Part shown: piece after piece, positions 1 to 10,424 of the stretch
Layout of the letters: every line of letters starts with the position of its first letter
How positions within the stretch are numbered: position 1 is the first letter of the stretch
Assembly (NCBI GenBank): GCA_003226295.1
Contig: CP029803.1
Span: 862,211 to 926,210 of the forward strand
Length of the DNA stretch: 64,000 bases
Direction: 5' to 3'
Source of the DNA: Candidatus Moanabacter tarae
Lineage (GTDB): Bacteria > Verrucomicrobiota > Verrucomicrobiia > Opitutales > UBA2987
Notes under the pieces: model-generated
What the model saw: only the letters and a program-made list of their open reading frames with translations
What the model was told of the DNA's origin: nothing
Database searches by the model: none
Position numbers and translations under genes: made by a program

Positions 1-357
1 TCGGGATCTTCTTCCGAGAAGGGAACTGGACCAGGCTTGGGGTCAACAATGAATCTTCCTATGGCGGCGGGGTCTTCTATGTCTCTTTATCGCGAGGATT
101 TCGACTCTATTATTCGATCTATAGCAGAAGAATTTGGGCCTCAGCTCGTTCTCATTTCAGCGGGATTCGATGCACATCAGTCAGATCCTCTCGCCACTAT
201 GAATTTTCTAGAGGAGGATTTTGCAGAACTTACATCAAAGGTCAGGGAGCTGGCTGATTCCCACTGTCAAGGTCGCATTGTTTCAATTATGGAAGGTGGA
301 TACAATTTGAGAGCATTATCCCGGAGCGTAAAAGCTCATTTAAAGTCTTTGTTATAA
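1..357 (+). CDS. Histone deacetylase/AcuC-family zinc deacetylase, C-terminal part
   Basis: C-terminal end of a zinc-dependent deacetylase of the HDAC/AcuC/acetylpolyamine amidohydrolase superfamily, cut by the left window edge. The frame is open from base 1 to the stop at 355-357, so the in-frame ATG and TTG codons near base 40 are internal. Visible family motifs in order are a GTGPG loop, NLPM, SAGFDAH (its Asp is normally a zinc ligand), DPL and EGGYN, whose Tyr is the usual catalytic tyrosine in class-II-like bacterial members. The family removes acetyl groups from lysines or polyamines in the cytoplasm; the substrate here cannot be told. The His-rich N-terminal half lies outside the window. 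Confidence 0.88.
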   Translation, partial: SGSSSEKGTGPGLGSTMNLPMAAGSSMSLYREDFDSIIRSIAEEFGPQLVLISAGFDAHQSDPLATMNFLEEDFAELTSKVRELADSHCQGRIVSIMEGGYNLRALSRSVKAHLKSLL

Positions 358-451
358 CAAGACAATAGAAGGTACTGCGTTAAGCCTCATTATTCCGACT
401 CGACCATAAAAAGGTTCATGAGAGGTGCAACAAACCTATAACCAAGCTGAG

Positions 452-1066
452 TTATCCGCGTACCCAACGAACGAGAAGATAGACAACTGGTGTGTCCAAT
501 ACTGCGATCATAACCTTTAGAAAGTAAGCTCCTAAGATTAGCTTCGGTAAATCTGCATCAGGTACCTCACCGAGAAATGCAATTAAGTTAAAAAGGGTTG
601 TGTCGAGAAATTGTGAGACCATAGTTGAGAGATTATTGCGCAGCCAGAGGAAGCGAGGCCCCGTCATAGCTTTCCAAAAGTGAAAGGCCCAAATGTCGTG
701 AATCTGCCCGAAGAAATAGGCGATGAGAGAGGCAAGGAGGAGTCGAGGAACGAGTCCAAAGATTCGGGAAAAAGGTTCGTTCATCCCATCCCAGAATTGG
801 GCTGGAGGGTGGGACACAGCCAATGCTGTAATAATTGCAGCGAGAACGGTAGCAAGAATCCCTAGGTAGACCATTTTCTTTGCTCGCTCTTTCCCCCAGA
901 TTTCCGAAACGACATCGGTACAGGGAAAGGTCAATGCGTAGAGATAGGCTCCAAAGGGGAATACTAATGGTCCTAACTGAACTAGTTTGACGCTGACCAG
1001 GTTAATAATCGAAAGGACGGAGAGAAATACTGTTAAAATAATGAGGAATTTTGTTTCCTTTTTCAA
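452..1066 (-). CDS. yhhQ: YhhQ/VUT family queuosine precursor transporter
   Basis: A 204-residue integral membrane protein with about six hydrophobic segments that matches the YhhQ (VUT, DUF165) family. Members import 7-cyano-7-deazaguanine or 7-aminomethyl-7-deazaguanine for queuosine modification of tRNA. Recognisable family stretches are FPCTDVVSEIWG after the second helix, the FFGQIHDIWAFHFWK region in the middle and RNNLSTMVSQFLDTTLF toward the C-terminus. Length is normal for the family. No other queuosine gene is visible nearby, so the gene probably stands alone. The start is the first ATG of the frame; the 5' flank is AT-rich with no clear Shine-Dalgarno site. Confidence 0.88.
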   Translation of the reverse strand: MKKETKFLIILTVFLSVLSIINLVSVKLVQLGPLVFPFGAYLYALTFPCTDVVSEIWGKERAKKMVYLGILATVLAAIITALAVSHPPAQFWDGMNEPFSRIFGLVPRLLLASLIAYFFGQIHDIWAFHFWKAMTGPRFLWLRNNLSTMVSQFLDTTLFNLIAFLGEVPDADLPKLILGAYFLKVMIAVLDTPVVYLLVRWVRG

Positions 1067-1186
1067 AGTGTTGATTGATTTTTTAATTGAAATAAAAATC
1101 AGTATTTGTGGGTGTAAAAAGTCATCATATTAGGCGCCTTGGATAAACAAAAGAGTGTTGCATTTTGGTGTTCTAAATGGGCGAAA

Positions 1187-1624
1187 TTACTTTTTATACA
1201 TGATTTTTTTTCCGAATTCAGAAACCTTATCTTTTATTGAATCTCGTATTTTTCGCACATCTTTCATAACCTGCTCTTCGTTACCAATGAATTTTGAAGG
1301 GTCGGGGAAGTTCCAGTGGAGTTTAGTTGAGGAGCTAGGGAATACGGGACATTTTCCGGATGAACTTTCGTCGCAAACCGTTATAACGTAGTTGAAAATT
1401 GATTTGGTCATAATGACATTAACTAGAGGAGTAGGAGAACTTTTAGAGATGTCTATGTTGACCTCAGCCATTGCCCGAATTACATAAGGATTTATTGTTC
1501 CGGGTTCTAGACCAGCACTTTGAGCCTTAAGCGAAAGGGGATATAGAGCATTTGCCCACGCTTCTGCCATTTGACTCCTGGCGCTATTGTGGATACAGAT
1601 AAAGAGTATTTTTACTTTGTCCAA
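1187..1624 (-). CDS. arsC: Arsenate reductase, LMW-phosphatase type (ArsC)
   Basis: A 145-residue cytoplasmic protein of the low-molecular-weight tyrosine phosphatase fold. The P-loop CxxxxxR is present as CIHNSAR (Cys10, Arg16). Two further cysteines at 84 (in CDES) and 92 match the Cys10/Cys82/Cys89 triad of thioredoxin-coupled arsenate reductases, so arsenate reduction is more likely than protein phosphatase activity. The DPS stretch near residue 108 supplies the usual general-acid Asp (FPDPSKF). No ArsB, ArsR or Acr3 gene flanks it. It is convergent with nothing and lies between yhhQ on the same strand and the plus-strand respiratory array. Confidence 0.88.
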   Translation of the reverse strand: MDKVKILFICIHNSARSQMAEAWANALYPLSLKAQSAGLEPGTINPYVIRAMAEVNIDISKSSPTPLVNVIMTKSIFNYVITVCDESSSGKCPVFPSSSTKLHWNFPDPSKFIGNEEQVMKDVRKIRDSIKDKVSEFGKKIMYKK

Positions 1625-1762
1625 TTCCTCTATATTTAATCTATAATCAGGGCGTTTGATGCTTTTTGTCTTGCACTTATTTTTGGAAATATTTCTTTAT
1701 TAAGAACTTAAAGAAGTTCGAAAGTCCTAATCCCCTTCTGTTTTACAATACTAACGTCTAAG

Positions 1763-1981
1763 ATGAAGTTTGAAAGGAAAAGATTTTTGAGGTTTATTAC
1801 AGGAATATCTCTCGTCGGTGTCGGTTGGAATACTGTGATTGGAACTTTTGATAATAGCCGAAAACATAAAGATAGTCGTCAAGCCGTTTCACAAGTTCTG
1901 AAAAGAACTAGGAGTAATGGAGACTCTCCTTCAATAGAAGTAAGGAAGGAGAATAGATCAGTTGTTTATAGTGTTTCATAG
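1763..1981 (+). CDS. Small hypothetical protein with N-terminal hydrophobic segment
   Basis: A 72-codon frame just ahead of actA. The N-terminus is basic (RKRFLRF) followed by a hydrophobic stretch to about residue 28, a signal-anchor or weak Tat-like pattern; the rest is charged and polar. I recognise no family. It has no convincing ribosome-binding site, and the 78-nt gap to actA means it could be a spurious frame in the promoter region of the respiratory array. It is listed because no other gene explains this stretch. Confidence 0.3.
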   Translation: MKFERKRFLRFITGISLVGVGWNTVIGTFDNSRKHKDSRQAVSQVLKRTRSNGDSPSIEVRKENRSVVYSVS

Positions 1982-2059
1982 GACTGAGATCGTACAGCGA
2001 CTAAACACACGAATTCAACTAGGAATTTAGGCTATACAAACCTGGGATTAGGCTGAGTC

Positions 2060-2713
2060 ATGGCTAATATTTTCCCCAAGTGGGCCAATACGGTCCCGCT
2101 AAAGGTTCTTTTAGGTCTTCTTTTGTTGGTTGGAGTTATTTCAGGAGGAATAACTTACTACGCTACACCAAAATATACTCGCGTAGGCTATCAGCCTAAG
2201 CAACCAGTAGCGTTCGATCACAATCTTCATGTTGAGCAAGTTGGTCTGGATTGCCGCTATTGTCATACATTCGTTGATCGATCTGAACATTCGAATGTGC
2301 CAGACGCGGGTACTTGTATGAACTGCCACTCCATGATTAAACAGAATAGTCCTGCCTTAGCTCTCATTCGGGAAAGTTACAGTTCAGGCGAACCAATACC
2401 TTGGGTACGAGTGCATAAAACTCCCGACTACGTGTTCTTTAACCACTCTGTTCATGTTAATAGGGGTATTAGTTGCGTTGAGTGTCATGGGCAGGTGAAC
2501 AGGATGAAGGAAGTTTACCACGCAAAATCCTTGGGCATGGCATTTTGTCTGGATTGTCACCGTCATCCTGATAAAGCAGTGAGGCCTCTTGAAAAGGTCT
2601 ATGATTTGGATTGGAAGGCAACTAACGTTAACGCCCAAATTGAAGAAGGAAGTGAACGTGTAAAAAAATGGGAAGTAAATGCTCCCTTAAGTTGTTCGGG
2701 ATGCCATCGGTGA
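2060..2713 (+). CDS. actA: Alternative complex III subunit ActA, pentahaem cytochrome c
   Basis: Membrane-anchored multihaem cytochrome c of ACIII, the quinol:cytochrome c oxidoreductase that replaces the bc1 complex. One N-terminal hydrophobic segment (about residues 12-32) precedes five CxxCH haem motifs at residues 65-69, 86-90, 139-143, 163-167 and 212-216. Five is the number expected for ActA, and extra FNH and HNLH histidines can serve as distal ligands. The last haem site sits two residues from the C-terminus. It is the first gene of a collinear plus-strand array and its end overlaps actB, implying translational coupling. The ATG at 2060 puts the anchor at the N-terminus. Confidence 0.93.
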   Translation: MANIFPKWANTVPLKVLLGLLLLVGVISGGITYYATPKYTRVGYQPKQPVAFDHNLHVEQVGLDCRYCHTFVDRSEHSNVPDAGTCMNCHSMIKQNSPALALIRESYSSGEPIPWVRVHKTPDYVFFNHSVHVNRGISCVECHGQVNRMKEVYHAKSLGMAFCLDCHRHPDKAVRPLEKVYDLDWKATNVNAQIEEGSERVKKWEVNAPLSCSGCHR

Positions 2714-5700
2714 AGAAAAATAAACAAAGTATAAGTGAGACCCGGCAAGGAAAGCTTGGGAGACGTTATTGGAAGAGCTTAGATGAATTGGCGCAGACTC
2801 CAAATTTTCGTCAATGGGTTGAACGTGAATTTCCTCAAGGGGCTTCGGAGCTGGATGGATCGAACCGACGTCATTTCCTTAAAATCATGGCAGCATCTTT
2901 TGGTGTTGCTGGCCTCGGGCTTTCTGGGTGCCGCAGGCCAGAGCAGTATATACTTCCACATTCAAAACAGCCAGAATTGGATATACCGGGCGTACCTATA
3001 AATTACGCTACCTCTTTTCCTCGGAGCCGAGATAACATTCCCCTCGTTGTTGAAACGCATCAGCATCGGCCCACTAAAATTGAAGGAAATGGAATCTACG
3101 AACCCTATCGGGGGGCGACGGATCTTCAGGCGCAATCGAGTGTTCTCGATCTCTACGATCCCGATCGGGTGAAACAAAGTAGCCGGAGGACAACCACCTT
3201 AAGTCGAGCTCAGGTAAATGACTTTTTGAGTTCCCTTTCTAGAAAGCATGAATCAACTGGAGGCCAAGGTATCGCTTTCCTCGCTGAGGGATCGACCTCC
3301 CCCACCAGGAAACGTCTCGTATCGGCTATCAAGAAAAGGCTTCCGCGTGCCCTTTGGGCCGAATTTGATCCTATAGACCACGACCGATCCGAAATAGCAG
3401 CAGAACGTTTATTTGGAAGACGTCTGCGTCCGCTTCCAAATTTACAAAAAGCAAAGCGGATTCTCTCATTGGATTGTGACTTTTTAAATTCTGAACCGGG
3501 TCATTTAAGGAATGCGGCTGATTATGCGTCCACCCGTCGTGTTAGTTCTCCCCGTGAAGCGGAAAAAATGAGCCGGCTTTATCAGGTTGAGAGCACCTTC
3601 AGCTCAACGGGAATGATGGCGGATCATCGACTTCGGATTTCGAGTAGTCGAATTGGCAGTATTGCCGCACATTTGGTTGCTGAAGTCCTCGATCTTACCA
3701 ATCGTGAAGCTTCCCTATCTCAACTTCTAAGGAAAAAGGCAGCGGGTCTAGGAAAAGATGAGGATTGGCTGAAGAATTGTGCTAAGGACTTAGTTCATCA
3801 TAGTGGCAAAGCCTTGGTTATGGTTGGGGGACATCTACCGATTGCGGTTCATGAACTAGTTCACTTTGCTAACGAATTGCTTGAAGGGTTGGGAAAGACG
3901 GTAGAATATTTGGAAGTGCCAAGAACAGAGGCGGAATCTATCTATGATCTTGTGGATGCTATTGATAGAGGCCGGGTGGAAACACTTATTGTTTTGGGTG
4001 GGAATCCAGCTTATAATGCACCAAATGATTCCAATTGGAAAGATGCGCAGAGGAAAGTACCTGAGGTCGTTCGCTATGGATACTATTTTGATGAGACTTC
4101 GCTTCTTGCAGAATACCATATCGCAGCTACCCACTATCTCGAATCTTGGAGTGATGGGAGGACCTTCGATGGAACCTTGGTCCCAGTGCAACCTATGATT
4201 CATCCTCTCTTTGATGGCTATCAGGAGATCGAAGTCATGGCGCGTCTTGCGGGATTGAAGGAAACGGACCCGTACTTTCATGTTTCGGAGACTCTCAAAA
4301 CGGTCACGGCAAATCGGGATTCGGAAATTGGGTTCGAAAAATTTTTGAGCGATGGGTATCTCCCAAATTCCGAGTACGAGTCCGTATTACTGAACGCTAA
4401 TCTGAATCGGATTCGTAAAGTTGCGAGTAGCTTTAAACTGGATGGCACTCCTCCTTCTATAGAAGATTTAGAGGTCCGCATTGACCCCGACAGCAGGGTC
4501 TCTGATGGCCGCTTTAACAACAACGGGTGGTTGCAAGAGTGTCCTGATCCTCTAACTAAGATCACCTGGGATAACGCTATATTAGTAAGCCCTAAATTGG
4601 CCCTGGAACTTGGTTATGACCCGGGTACAGACCGGTCTCCAGTAACCAAAATTTTTGACAGTTTCATCGCATCCTCGAGACGATACAATCAATTTGAACA
4701 GGGTCGCGAAGTAGCGCCGATGGTGGCTCTGACTATTGACAATACAACGGTGGAAGGTCCAATTCATATTCATCCAGGAATGGCTGACTATACGGTGGCA
4801 GTAAGCCTTGGTTATGGAAGAGAAAAAGTTGGTAGAGTTGGCAATGGAACTGGGTTTAATTTCTATCCCTTTTTCGGAGGTAAAACACCTGGCATTGCCA
4901 GAGGAGCAAAAATTGACCTAACTGGTCATAGCTACCTCCTGGCTAATACTCAAGAGCATTGGTCGATGGAGGGCCGGGCTATCATTCGCGAGGGCAACCT
5001 TAAAGAGTTTGAGGAGAATCACGATTTTGTTGAGACTATTGGGATCGAGTCTCACTCTCCACCGGTTTACGGGAAGGACAAGAATCTTTCACAACAAGCA
5101 AAAGCGCTGAATCAACCTCGTGGAGAATCCCTTTACAAAACCCCAACTTTTGGAGGCGCACAGCAATGGGGTATGAGCATCGATTTAAATACTTGTACTG
5201 GATGCAACGCGTGCGTCATTTCCTGCCAAAGTGAAAACAGTATCCCAATTGTGGGTAAAGATCAGGTAACTCGTGGTCGTGAAATGCATTGGATCCGATT
5301 AGATCGTTATTACGCAGGCGGTGATCTTAATGAGAGTAAACAAACGATACCCAACGATCCTCAGGTTACTGTCCAGCCTATGCTATGCCAGCATTGTGAA
5401 ACCGCGCCTTGTGAACAGGTTTGTCCGGTAAACGCTACCGTGCATGATGATGAAGGTCTTAATGTAATGGCCTACAATCGATGCGTTGGAACACGATATT
5501 GTTCCAATAATTGTCCATATAAGGTACGGCGTTTTAATTTTTTCGATTGGAATAAACGAGAAATTGGCGAGGCTTACAAGGGTCCAATGGGGAAGATTGC
5601 AAATTCCGATTTAGGAGAATTGCAGAAGAACCCTGATGTTACTGTAAGAATGCGAGGAGTTATGGAAAAGTGTACCTTTTGCCAGCAGCGCATTCAGGAG

Positions 5701-6075
5701 GCGAAAATCAAACAAAAGGTTAAGGCACGTGATTCTAATGACGTTAAGGTGCCTGATGGAGTTATCAAAACTGCATGTGAACAAGTTTGTCCTACCGAAT
5801 CGATTGTGTTCGGGGACGTTGCTGATCCTGAATCTAGAGTCTCAAAAAGGAAGAAATCCGAACTTAATTACTCCGTTCTCGGATATCTCAATACGCGACC
5901 GCGAACCACCTATTTGGCAAGAATAAGGAACCCCAATCCTGAAATGCCGGACTATCATGAGTATCCTCTTAGTCGAATGGAGTATGAGGAAAAATCCGGA
6001 CATGGAGTGCATGATTCGCATGAAGGACATAGTTTGGATAAATTGAGCAAGGGAAATGGGCATGGCGACCATTGA
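2701..6075 (+). CDS. actB: Alternative complex III subunit ActB, MoCo-like/4Fe-4S protein
   Basis: Large periplasmic iron-sulfur subunit of ACIII, about 1,124 residues. The N-terminus has the extended Tat signal typical of these proteins: [10 protein letters not shown], then ~35 residues, then NRRHFLK with a hydrophobic core ending in LSGC. A molybdopterin-oxidoreductase-like domain follows; ActB proteins are not known to bind molybdopterin. The C-terminal third carries four cluster-binding cysteine groups: [37 protein letters not shown] and CTFC paired with CEQVCP. The ATG at 2701 overlaps actA by 13 bases; an in-frame GTG at 2710 (GTGA overlap with the actA stop) and an ATG at 2668 are alternatives, but 2668 would overlap actA by 46 bases. 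Confidence 0.93.
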   Translation: MPSVKKNKQSISETRQGKLGRRYWKSLDELAQTPNFRQWVEREFPQGASELDGSNRRHFLKIMAASFGVAGLGLSGCRRPEQYILPHSKQPELDIPGVPINYATSFPRSRDNIPLVVETHQHRPTKIEGNGIYEPYRGATDLQAQSSVLDLYDPDRVKQSSRRTTTLSRAQVNDFLSSLSRKHESTGGQGIAFLAEGSTSPTRKRLVSAIKKRLPRALWAEFDPIDHDRSEIAAERLFGRRLRPLPNLQKAKRILSLDCDFLNSEPGHLRNAADYASTRRVSSPREAEKMSRLYQVESTFSSTGMMADHRLRISSSRIGSIAAHLVAEVLDLTNREASLSQLLRKKAAGLGKDEDWLKNCAKDLVHHSGKALVMVGGHLPIAVHELVHFANELLEGLGKTVEYLEVPRTEAESIYDLVDAIDRGRVETLIVLGGNPAYNAPNDSNWKDAQRKVPEVVRYGYYFDETSLLAEYHIAATHYLESWSDGRTFDGTLVPVQPMIHPLFDGYQEIEVMARLAGLKETDPYFHVSETLKTVTANRDSEIGFEKFLSDGYLPNSEYESVLLNANLNRIRKVASSFKLDGTPPSIEDLEVRIDPDSRVSDGRFNNNGWLQECPDPLTKITWDNAILVSPKLALELGYDPGTDRSPVTKIFDSFIASSRRYNQFEQGREVAPMVALTIDNTTVEGPIHIHPGMADYTVAVSLGYGREKVGRVGNGTGFNFYPFFGGKTPGIARGAKIDLTGHSYLLANTQEHWSMEGRAIIREGNLKEFEENHDFVETIGIESHSPPVYGKDKNLSQQAKALNQPRGESLYKTPTFGGAQQWGMSIDLNTCTGCNACVISCQSENSIPIVGKDQVTRGREMHWIRLDRYYAGGDLNESKQTIPNDPQVTVQPMLCQHCETAPCEQVCPVNATVHDDEGLNVMAYNRCVGTRYCSNNCPYKVRRFNFFDWNKREIGEAYKGPMGKIANSDLGELQKNPDVTVRMRGVMEKCTFCQQRIQEAKIKQKVKARDSNDVKVPDGVIKTACEQVCPTESIVFGDVADPESRVSKRKKSELNYSVLGYLNTRPRTTYLARIRNPNPEMPDYHEYPLSRMEYEEKSGHGVHDSHEGHSLDKLSKGNGHGDH

Positions 6076-7477
6076 CGAGGCAGGATCGGGAGCGAGAGCT
6101 GTTCTCAACGAGGTCAGACCGACCTCCATGCCGCGACGGCCTCTTGTTGAGAACAACAGGGATTTCCACTGGATCACGGAAAAAATCTGTGGGATTGTTG
6201 AGGGGGAAACCCCCCGTTGGTGGTGGATATCATTCCTTGTTGCCGGATTCGTCACAACATTTCTGGGTGCTGGTGTCATTTACTTGGTGGCATCGGGAGT
6301 TGGTGTATGGGGTCTTAGGGGATCCGTTTATTGGGGATGGGCGATTGTCAATTTCGTATGGTGGATTGGCATTGGGCATGCTGGAACATTGATTTCTGCT
6401 GTTCTCTGCCTTTTGAGACAAAAGTGGAGGACATCGATTAATAGGGCGTCGGAAGCTATGACTATTTTCGCTGTAATGTGTGCTGGTCTCTTCCCCTTAT
6501 TTCACATTGGCCGGGTCTGGTTTGGCTGGTGGCTTCTTCCCATTCCTGTAGCCCATGATATCTGGCCAAATTTCCGAAGCCCCTTGGAGTGGGATGTTTT
6601 TGCTGTATCCACCTATTTTGCAGTTTCGTTCCTTTTTTGGTACATGGGAATGATCCCGGATCTTGCGACTATCCGAGACCGTGCTAAGAATATTTGGCGC
6701 AAGTATATTTACGGACTTTTAGCAATGGGCTGGAGAGGATCGAACAGACATTGGCGAAACTACGAAATGGCTTATTTGCTTCTTGCTGGGCTTAGTACTC
6801 CACTTGTTCTCTCTGTCCATTCGATAGTTTCCTTTGACTTTGCCGTCGCCAATTTGCCTGGATGGCATACAACCATATTTCCACCATATTTCGTCGCTGG
6901 GGCAATTTTTTCCGGATTCGGAATGGTCCTTACTCTGGTCCTGCCCCTTCGAGCGCTTTTGGGACTGCATGATTTAGTTACTCAATACCACATCGACTGT
7001 ATTTGTAAAATAACTCTGGCGACTGGTAGTATGGTGGGATACGGATATGCCATGGAGTTTTTTATCTCTTGGTATGGCGCTAATCCTTACGAGGGATTCG
7101 CTTTTCTTAATCGGGCATTTGGCCCATACTGGTGGGCTTATATTACTATGCTTTCATGTAATGTCATATCACCCCAGTTGTTTTGGTTTCGATGGGTTCG
7201 GGAGAGATGGTGGTTAGTGTGGCTAATTTCAATAGTGGTCAACGTTGGGATGTGGTTCGAACGTTTCGTGATTGTCGTGACAACTTTAGCCAATGAATTT
7301 ATTCCAGCTAATTGGGACTATTTTACACCCACGGTAGTAGACATATTTACTTTTATAGGGACCATGGGATTTTTTGCCTGCTGTTTCCTCCTGTTCATTC
7401 GCTTTCTGCCTTTCATGGCATTTGCTGAAATAAAAGCAGTCATTCCACAGGCTGATCCTCACAAGGGAGATCATTAA
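6056..7477 (+). CDS. actC: Alternative complex III subunit ActC, NrfD/PsrC-type membrane protein
   Basis: Polytopic quinol-interacting subunit of ACIII, 473 residues with about ten hydrophobic helices. It belongs to the NrfD/PsrC family. Characteristic features are the WWW-rich first helix region near residue 55, the [11 protein letters not shown] stretch near residue 105 and the FHIGRVW stretch near residue 145. Family knowledge places quinol oxidation and possibly proton translocation in ActC and ActF. The start overlaps actB by 20 bases; an in-frame ATG at 6062 is equally possible and would follow a GGG-rich stretch. actD begins 2 nt after its stop. Confidence 0.93.
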   Translation: MGMATIDEAGSGARAVLNEVRPTSMPRRPLVENNRDFHWITEKICGIVEGETPRWWWISFLVAGFVTTFLGAGVIYLVASGVGVWGLRGSVYWGWAIVNFVWWIGIGHAGTLISAVLCLLRQKWRTSINRASEAMTIFAVMCAGLFPLFHIGRVWFGWWLLPIPVAHDIWPNFRSPLEWDVFAVSTYFAVSFLFWYMGMIPDLATIRDRAKNIWRKYIYGLLAMGWRGSNRHWRNYEMAYLLLAGLSTPLVLSVHSIVSFDFAVANLPGWHTTIFPPYFVAGAIFSGFGMVLTLVLPLRALLGLHDLVTQYHIDCICKITLATGSMVGYGYAMEFFISWYGANPYEGFAFLNRAFGPYWWAYITMLSCNVISPQLFWFRWVRERWWLVWLISIVVNVGMWFERFVIVVTTLANEFIPANWDYFTPTVVDIFTFIGTMGFFACCFLLFIRFLPFMAFAEIKAVIPQADPHKGDH

Positions 7478-7479
7478 GA

Positions 7480-8013
7480 ATGGTTGAAGAAACAAAAGGA
7501 CTGGTAGCACTCTTCGATACGACTGAAGATGTTTATCATGCTGCTGAGAAAGTTCGAGATGCGAATTATAAGAAATGGGATGTTTTTACACCTTTCCCTA
7601 TCCATGGAATGGATGAGGCTATGGGTCTCAGCCGTTCAAAAGTTCCGATCTTTTCATTTGTAGGTGGTATGACTGGATTTTTAGCAGGCATGGCCTTAGC
7701 ATGGTTTACCGGTGAATTCGACTATGCCCTCATAGTGGGTGGGAAACCCTATTTTAGTCCCATATTTCCCTTTCCTGTTGCTTATGAACTTATGATTTTG
7801 TTGGCGGCCTTCGGTGCTTTTTTTGGAATGTTCATAACTAATCTTCTGCCACGACATCATCACCCGGTTATGAGTTACAAAAATTGGCATAGGATAACGG
7901 ATGATAAATTCCTCATCATGATTGAGTGCGAGGACCCGAAATTCGATCTCGAGAAAACCAGAGATTTTCTGGTGGAAATTGGTGGTACTGATATATCGTC
8001 AGTGGAAGACTAG
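7480..8013 (+). CDS. actD: Alternative complex III subunit ActD (DUF3341)
   Basis: A 177-residue ACIII subunit of the DUF3341 family. An N-terminal soluble part begins LVALFDTTEDVYHAAEKVRD. The family block with TPFPIHGMDEAMG follows at about residues 37-49, then two hydrophobic hairpin helices (about 57-77 and 102-123) and a short cytoplasmic tail with a histidine cluster (RHHHP). ActD carries no cofactor and packs against ActC. It starts 2 nt after actC and ends 5 nt before actE, so it is clearly inside the same transcript. Confidence 0.92.
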   Translation: MVEETKGLVALFDTTEDVYHAAEKVRDANYKKWDVFTPFPIHGMDEAMGLSRSKVPIFSFVGGMTGFLAGMALAWFTGEFDYALIVGGKPYFSPIFPFPVAYELMILLAAFGAFFGMFITNLLPRHHHPVMSYKNWHRITDDKFLIMIECEDPKFDLEKTRDFLVEIGGTDISSVED

Positions 8014-8018
8014 GATAC

Positions 8019-8627
8019 ATGAAGCTATTTTTATCTATAGTTGTTTTCCTCGTCGTTGTTACCGTATCTATTATGGGCGTCCGAGGCTCACGTTCAGAAA
8101 AACCTCCCCTTGAGGTCTTTCCTGATATGGATCGCCAGCCTCGACTTAAGCCGCAAGGGGGTAGTGGATTCTTTCTTGATGGAAGAGGCGATCGACCCTC
8201 CGTTTCAGGGACTGTCCCCCTCGGCTCATTCCATGAAGACGAATACTATGCGACGGGAAGGAAGGATGGAGAATATGGAAGCGGATTCCCCATCGCTGTT
8301 ACTCAGGAATTCTTGGAACTAGGTAGAGAGAAATACGCGATTTTTTGTGCTGTTTGCCACGGTGAAACTGGGGATGGAAATGGGATTACGAAGAAGCATG
8401 GTATGACATTGACTCCTTCTTATCATGATGAAGTCCGACGTAGTCTTTTGGAAGGAGATATCTACAACACTATCAACAAAGGAAAAAACAATATGGGGCC
8501 CTACGGGCATAAGCTTCGAATTGAGGAACGATGGGCAATTGTCGCTTACTTAAGGGTTCTTCAAAGGGCACGAAATGCATCGATCGAAGATGTCGCTGCC
8601 CATGCGAGGGGGGACTTAGGGTTATGA
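8019..8627 (+). CDS. actE: Alternative complex III subunit ActE, monohaem cytochrome c
   Basis: Membrane-anchored monohaem cytochrome c of ACIII, 202 residues. The N-terminal hydrophobic segment (about residues 3-20) is followed by a linker, one CAVCH haem motif at residues 110-114 and a likely axial Met159 in NNMGPYG. In known ACIII structures ActE sits next to ActA and passes electrons to the terminal acceptor. No lipobox cysteine is evident, so anchoring is probably by the uncleaved helix. The stop shares bases with the start of actF (ATGA overlap). Confidence 0.92.
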   Translation: MKLFLSIVVFLVVVTVSIMGVRGSRSEKPPLEVFPDMDRQPRLKPQGGSGFFLDGRGDRPSVSGTVPLGSFHEDEYYATGRKDGEYGSGFPIAVTQEFLELGREKYAIFCAVCHGETGDGNGITKKHGMTLTPSYHDEVRRSLLEGDIYNTINKGKNNMGPYGHKLRIEERWAIVAYLRVLQRARNASIEDVAAHARGDLGL

Positions 8628-9922
8628 GTTTCGATCGCGCTCAGCAATTTGGTAATACAGTCGAAGGACCAAATGATAAGCGGAACTATCCTCTGATCTC
8701 ATTAACTGTGGGGATAATTGGTTTGTTTGTCTCTTTTGTGGGAATCTATATAGCCTGGAATAGCGGGGACTCCCGGCCTCTTCTTGGGTGGCTTATGGGA
8801 TTTACCTACTGGTTTATGGCCTCGATCGGGATGCTTTTCCTTATAATGATATTCTACGTTTTTGATTCCGGTTGGTCCGTAGTGGTTCGTCGACAAATGG
8901 AACATGGAGTTGGAGCGATTAAGTGGTTAGGTCTAATGTTTTTACCTCTTATTCTGTTCTCCTGGTTCTATAAGGAGAATTCCGGAATTCTTTGGTCGTG
9001 GATGAATCCTGACAATCTCCTTCCCGGTGGTCATACTATTGGTGAGGATTCAATTTTTCAGGCGAAGTCGAGCTATTTGAATCTTCCTGCCTTCACGCTC
9101 CGCGCTGTGCTCTATTTTGTTGTTTTTATAGGGTTGGCTGAAATATTGAGGTTTTGTTCTTTTTCGCTTGAAAAAGATGGTGACCCAAAATGGATGCACA
9201 TAGCACATAATACTTCAGCCATTGGCATTATTCTCTGTGCTCTAGCCGCAACCTTTGCTTCAGTCGACTGGTATAAGGCACTAGAATATCACTGGTTTTC
9301 GACCATTTACGGAGTCTGGTTTTTTGCCGAAAGTATGAGAGCAGGAATCGCAGTTCTCTTGCTCGTCTGTTTTTTAAAGGTAAGTAAAGGAAGTCTTAAG
9401 GGGATTTTTAATAGGTGTCATAGTCATCATTTGGGTTGCCTGATGCTGACCTTTACAATCTTTTGGGCCTACATTAGTTTCTCCCAGTATTTCCTCGTAT
9501 ATAACGCCAACATACCTGAGGAAACTTTTTGGTACAATATTCGGGAGCTGAATCCTGATGGTACAAAAAGCAGCTGGTGGTGGGTGAGCATGACCCTCGT
9601 GTTTCTTCACTTTTTATTTCCTTTCATCTATCTACTGTTTTACAAAAATAAGTTCGGGAGACGTGTGATTTTTATTTCATTTTGGATCCTGTTTTTTCAT
9701 GCCTTTGACATCTATTGGAACATCCTACCGGAAAAATTATCCGTAGATCCGGATACTCTTGGATACATTGTCCGTCCTTTCGGTGTAAGTATCTGGGATG
9801 CGAGTACCTTTATTGGAGTCGGTGGCATCTGTATTTGGGCCTTCCTCACCAGCGCTGCTAAAGTAAAATCGATCCCTATTCGGGATCCTCGTATCGAGGA
9901 ATCTATCAATGCCCATGAGTGA
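8624..9922 (+). CDS. actF: Alternative complex III subunit ActF, NrfD-like membrane protein
   Basis: Second NrfD-like polytopic subunit of ACIII, about 432 residues with ten predicted helices. It lacks cofactor motifs, as expected. The frame is open 93 bases further upstream, but the ATG at 8624 overlaps the actE stop as ATGA, the classic coupled arrangement, and the upstream extension is Cys/Arg-rich and unlike the family. The C-terminus overlaps the next small gene by 14 bases. The six act genes are in the standard ABCDEF order. Confidence 0.92.
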   Translation: MSFDRAQQFGNTVEGPNDKRNYPLISLTVGIIGLFVSFVGIYIAWNSGDSRPLLGWLMGFTYWFMASIGMLFLIMIFYVFDSGWSVVVRRQMEHGVGAIKWLGLMFLPLILFSWFYKENSGILWSWMNPDNLLPGGHTIGEDSIFQAKSSYLNLPAFTLRAVLYFVVFIGLAEILRFCSFSLEKDGDPKWMHIAHNTSAIGIILCALAATFASVDWYKALEYHWFSTIYGVWFFAESMRAGIAVLLLVCFLKVSKGSLKGIFNRCHSHHLGCLMLTFTIFWAYISFSQYFLVYNANIPEETFWYNIRELNPDGTKSSWWWVSMTLVFLHFLFPFIYLLFYKNKFGRRVIFISFWILFFHAFDIYWNILPEKLSVDPDTLGYIVRPFGVSIWDASTFIGVGGICIWAFLTSAAKVKSIPIRDPRIEESINAHE

Positions 9923-10226
9923 TAAGTTAAATCAAAACCAAATGAATCGTATGCATTTCAGTCTTTCCGTAGCGGGAATCATTCTAGCTATTTTGATGTT
10001 CGGATTCATTATTCTTATAGCCTATTTGCCTACCCGACCGAAACCTGTCGATCAGGATCTTATTGACCAACGTCTTGCTATATTGGCTGAGGTGAATTCA
10101 AAACAACATTCTCTTGCAAACTCCTATGGCTGGGTAGATCAAACAAAGGGAGTGGTTCGTATCCCTATCGAACGTGCCATGGAGTTGACCGAGAGAGATT
10201 TAAGGGGTGAGGCTTTGAGAGAATGA
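9909..10226 (+). CDS. Small single-helix membrane protein following actF
   Basis: A 105-residue protein with one hydrophobic helix (about residues 18-41) and a soluble tail ending in a block of the form VRIPIERAMELTERDL. It overlaps actF and is therefore very likely co-translated. I recognise no named family with certainty; short one-helix proteins occur as accessory ACIII subunits and next to cytochrome oxidase genes. A role as a small structural subunit of ACIII or of the following CcoN-like complex is inference from position. Start is either the ATG at 9909 or the one at 9915. Confidence 0.75.
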   Translation: MPMSDKLNQNQMNRMHFSLSVAGIILAILMFGFIILIAYLPTRPKPVDQDLIDQRLAILAEVNSKQHSLANSYGWVDQTKGVVRIPIERAMELTERDLRGEALRE

Positions 10227-10424
10227 AATGGGAGAATATTTTGCATGCTTGGTTGAAAGCATAGGGCCATTTTACGCGGTTATTAAACTTACTTTTAACA
10301 GTTTCTAGGAAGTTATTTATAAAGAGATCGAGATCGGGATTAAGACAGTTAATTTCAATGCCTGCCACTTGTATCTTAATTCCTAAAGTCCTTCAGGTTT
10401 TTGATTGTTTGACGACACAGAGAA

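Noticed and set aside
3856-4565. Long minus-strand frames inside actB (3856-4281 and 4278-4565)
   Set aside because: Antisense shadows of a well-supported coding sequence with no domain signal.
5842-6279. 145-codon minus-strand frame across the actB/actC junction
   Set aside because: Lies fully under two recognised genes and has no family similarity.
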